Assembly: GCA_046757205.1 (NCBI GenBank)
Contig: JBHHXR010000152.1
Coordinates: 1-8,544, forward strand
Direction of reading: 5' to 3'
Length of the DNA: 8,544 nt
Source: JBHHXR01 sp046757205
Lineage (GTDB): Bacteria > Pseudomonadota > Alphaproteobacteria > Rhodobacterales > Rhodobacteraceae
A program made the position numbers and the translations under genes. Position 1 is the first letter of the stretch. The number at the start of each line of letters is the position of its first letter. Of this stretch, positions 7,350 to 8,544 are shown piece by piece. Under the pieces are notes generated by a model. It had not been told where the DNA came from. It saw nothing but the letters and a program-made list of their open reading frames with translations, and made no database searches.

Positions 7350-7378
7350 ATTAGGCATCGTGCCTGACCGCGTTGCAA
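7350..7378 (-). promoter_or_regulatory. Candidate promoter of the dehalogenase-like gene
   Basis: On the minus strand TTGCAA (7378-7373) is followed after 17 bp by CCTAAT (7355-7350); each matches the sigma70 consensus at 4 of 6. The start point would be near 7343, leaving about 16 nt of leader that contains the GGAGG. The in-frame ATG at 7351 would then lie in the -10 box and not be transcribed. The -35 hexamer and spacer length are the same as proposed for the protease gene. Confidence 0.5.
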
Positions 7379-7387
7379 GCGGCTTGC
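7353..7387. promoter_or_regulatory. Two short dyads in the divergent spacer (operator candidates)
   Basis: AGGCA-TCG-TGCCT (7353-7365) lies between the -35 and -10 boxes of the proposed dehalogenase promoter, and GCAAG-CGG-CTTGC (7375-7387) overlaps the -35 box. Both have perfect 5-bp arms and a 3-nt centre, with centres 22 bp apart, about two helical turns. A palindromic CCTGCAGG is at 7403-7410. The spacing fits a local regulator acting on the divergent pair, but short dyads also arise by chance in GC-rich DNA. Confidence 0.35.
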
Positions 7388-7418
7388 GCGGCGGTGGCGA
7401 TCCCTGCAGGGTTGGCCG

Positions 7419-8247
7419 ATGAGCAGCGAGGCGGAGGTGCGCGCGGCGTTCGCGCGGCAGGCGGTGTGGTGCGGGCGGCTGGGCTCGCCGTTCACGGCGC
7501 GGCTGATGGCGGGGCTGGGGCGGCGGCTGGACCGGGGCACGGAAACCGGGCGGACGGTGCTGGACTGGCCCGGCGAACCCGACGCGCGCGGCGATTCGGT
7601 GCCGTTGCGGCTGGCCGGGGCGCTGCACGCGCTGGTGCGAAGGGGGCGGTTGGCGGAACTTGCGGCGTATTATCCCCCGAACCCCGCGCCGAAAAGCGGC
7701 GCGCTGGCCGATGCGGCGATGGCAGCAATCGCGGAGGCGGACGGCGAGGTTGCCACGTGGCTGGCATTCCCGCCGCAGACCAACGCTGTAATGGTTCGAT
7801 GTGGTTCCGATATCCAGCCCGCCGCAGACCAACGAGGTGGCGCGGTCGGGCGTTCTGTACCCGGGGCTGCGCGTGGTGGCGGCGGAGACCGGCGCGCCGC
7901 TGGCGCTGTTCGAGGTGGGCGCGAGCGGCGGGCTGAACCTCATTCCGGATCGCTTTGGGTATCGTTTCGGGAAGGCGGTGTACGGCCGGGCGGGTTCGCC
8001 GGTCATGCTGGCGCCGGACTGGACCGGCGCTTCGCCAGATGGCGCGCCGCCGCGTATCCTTTCGCGGCGCGGCTGCGACCGCAACCCGCTGGACTTGACG
8101 GACGCGGCGCATCGGGAACGCCTGGTGTCATATGTATGGCCGGATCAGGCGGCGCGGCTGGCCCGCGTCGAGGCGGCGATCGGGCTGGCGCTGGAGGATC
8201 CGCCGACGCTGGACGCCGCCGACGCGGGCGACTGGGTGGAGGCGGTA
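7419..8247 (+). pseudogene. DUF2332-family protein gene, frameshifted and 3'-truncated
   Basis: The first frame (ATG 7419, AGGG about 8 nt upstream) gives the typical DUF2332 start: FARQAVWCGRLGSPFTARL, VLDWPGEP, DSVPLRLAGALHALV and YYPPNPAP, up to PPQTN at residues 118-122. The match then moves to the +1 frame from about 7819: SPPQTNEVARSG, PGLRVVAAETGAPLAL, EVGASGGLNL, RRGCDRNPLD and LVSYVWPDQAARLARVEAA, ending with AGDWVEA at 8244. The shift comes from a 49-bp duplication/insertion; removing 49 bp restores one frame of 259 codons. Family members are about 330-350 residues, so roughly the last 70-90 are absent, replaced by DNA of lower GC. The biochemical role of DUF2332 is not known to me. 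It is divergent from the dehalogenase-like gene. An assembly error could explain both defects. Confidence 0.85.
7769..7834. repeat. 17-bp direct repeat flanking a 32-bp insert, cause of the frameshift
   Basis: CCCGCCGCAGACCAACG occurs at 7769-7785 and again at 7818-7834, both encoding the conserved PPQTN of DUF2332. Between them are 32 bp (7786-7817) of about 47 % GC that fit no part of the family. One repeat unit plus the insert is 49 bp, which is 1 modulo 3. The arrangement looks like a target-site-type or slippage duplication with filler. Confidence 0.9.
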
Positions 8248-8250
8248 ATC
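8236..8250. other. Breakpoint between DUF2332 gene and foreign segment
   Basis: Plus-strand DUF2332 similarity stops at VEA (8236-8244), and minus-strand oxidoreductase similarity begins at FFPIT (8259-8245). The next minus-strand residues, ASTQ, would also fit that oxidoreductase motif, so several bases may be shared microhomology. GC falls from about 68-80 % in sampled DUF2332 rows to about 54 % over 8281-8520. Either a genomic rearrangement or an assembly chimera made the join. Confidence 0.65.
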
Positions 8251-8357
8251 GGAAAGAACACGCCGCCTTCGGTATATCGGGCTTCGGTGAGATAGGAGAC
8301 GAGATGGTTCCCATCGGTGGTAACGCGAATTCCGGGATACTTCGGTCTGCTGGTCAT
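8245..8357 (-). pseudogene. N-terminal fragment of a 2-oxoacid:acceptor (pyruvate:ferredoxin-like) oxidoreductase
   Basis: From ATG 8357 the protein begins MTSRPKYPGIRV, then TTDGNHLVSYLTEAR and GGVFFPIT. This resembles the start of large 2-oxoacid:acceptor oxidoreductases, where a KYPG element precedes a DGN/NGN helix and a (Y/F)PIT(P/S)ST motif of the pyrimidine-binding domain. After about 37 codons the frame passes into antisense DUF2332 sequence and stays open only to 8145, so no functional enzyme is encoded here. GGAGG at 8371-8367 lies 9 nt before the ATG. The family assignment rests on a short stretch and recall of family motifs. Confidence 0.55.
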
Positions 8358-8366
8358 CTCTGTGAG

Positions 8367-8371
8367 CCTCC
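8367..8371 (-). promoter_or_regulatory. Shine-Dalgarno for the oxidoreductase-like fragment
   Basis: GGAGG on the minus strand, 9 nt before ATG 8357, directly follows the stop codon of the preceding open frame (8375-8373). This supports 8357 as a true start and an operon-like arrangement. Confidence 0.6.
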
Positions 8372-8372
8372 A

Positions 8373-8544
8373 TCAGTCGACGGATTCGGGATCCGTATCG
8401 GAACCGATGCGATGATGTATTTGCGAAATCCAGGCATAACAGGCACGAATCTGACGACCGATCTCCCTTCGACTTCGGATCAAAACATCGGAGATCGATG
8501 ACGCTGCGTCGGAGGTCGTCTCGCGTCCGTTCGTACTCCTCCAG
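8373..8544 (-). CDS. C-terminal end of an unknown protein, cut by the window edge
   Basis: A frame open from the right edge encodes 56 residues and stops with TGA at 8375-8373, just before the ribosome site of the next gene. The visible part includes SDVLIRSRREIGRQIRACY and ends DTDPESVD, a charged, probably helical tail. I do not recognise it. A second minus frame is also open here, beginning LEEYERTRDDLRRSVI, so the choice rests on the stop/ribosome-site/start spacing of a normal operon junction. Confidence 0.3.
   Translation of the reverse strand, partial: WRSTNGRETTSDAASSISDVLIRSRREIGRQIRACYAWISQIHHRIGSDTDPESVD

Noticed and set aside
6518..7354. A 278-residue plus-strand frame opposite the dehalogenase-like gene
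   Set aside because: The minus strand encodes a full catalytic set. This frame is Gly/Val/Ala-rich without motifs.
7801..8295. A separate complete gene beginning at ATG 7801
   Set aside because: Its first residues derive from the 32-bp insert, and the rest is the middle of a DUF2332 protein lacking both ends, so it is a fragment of the same broken gene.
7786..8400. A 10-bp match (GGTTCCGATA) between the 32-bp insert and the low-GC tail (reverse strand, about 8385-8396)
   Set aside because: A match of this length between a short insert and an 8.5-kb window on both strands is not unlikely by chance, so it is no proof of common origin.

Overview
The window is GC-rich (about 65-75 % in the coding parts) with long antisense open frames, no introns and bacterial-type genes throughout. 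Protein style and promoter style suggest an alphaproteobacterium. This is an inference from overall similarity, because no rRNA or other decisive marker gene is present.

Layout from left to right. (1) 1-4030, minus strand: a glycogen operon, glgP (glycogen phosphorylase, complete) followed 14 bp later by glgB (branching enzyme, C-terminus off the left edge). (2) 4031-4350: a 243-bp spacer with back-to-back promoter candidates, then a plus-strand tRNA-Arg (anticodon TCT) with encoded CCA. (3) 4601-6163, minus: a membrane-anchored serine protease with a cytosolic FHA-like domain, one transmembrane helix, a coiled coil and a trypsin-fold domain with an intact His/Asp/Ser triad. Its promoter region carries a palindrome over the -35 box. 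(4) 6461-7327, minus: an alpha/beta hydrolase that keeps every catalytic and halide-pocket residue of fluoroacetate/haloacetate dehalogenase. It most likely starts at a TTG codon. (5) 7419 to about 8245, plus: a DUF2332-family gene broken twice, by a 49-bp duplication/insertion that shifts the frame and by a breakpoint that removes its C-terminal part. (6) About 8245-8544: DNA of clearly lower GC (about 54 %) carrying, on the minus strand, the end of an unknown gene and the first ~37 codons of a 2-oxoacid:acceptor oxidoreductase-like gene, which runs into the DUF2332 gene in antisense.

GlgP and GlgB work together in glycogen turnover: GlgB makes alpha-1,6 branches and GlgP releases glucose-1-phosphate from chain ends. 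The protease and dehalogenase genes each appear to have their own promoter (both TTGCAA with a 17-bp spacer) and no obvious link to glycogen. I see no CRISPR array, complete mobile element, phage gene or recognised defence system. The most unusual items are the FHA-like/TM/trypsin protease, the dehalogenase start and promoter arrangement, and the right-end rearrangement, which may be a real genomic junction or an assembly chimera.
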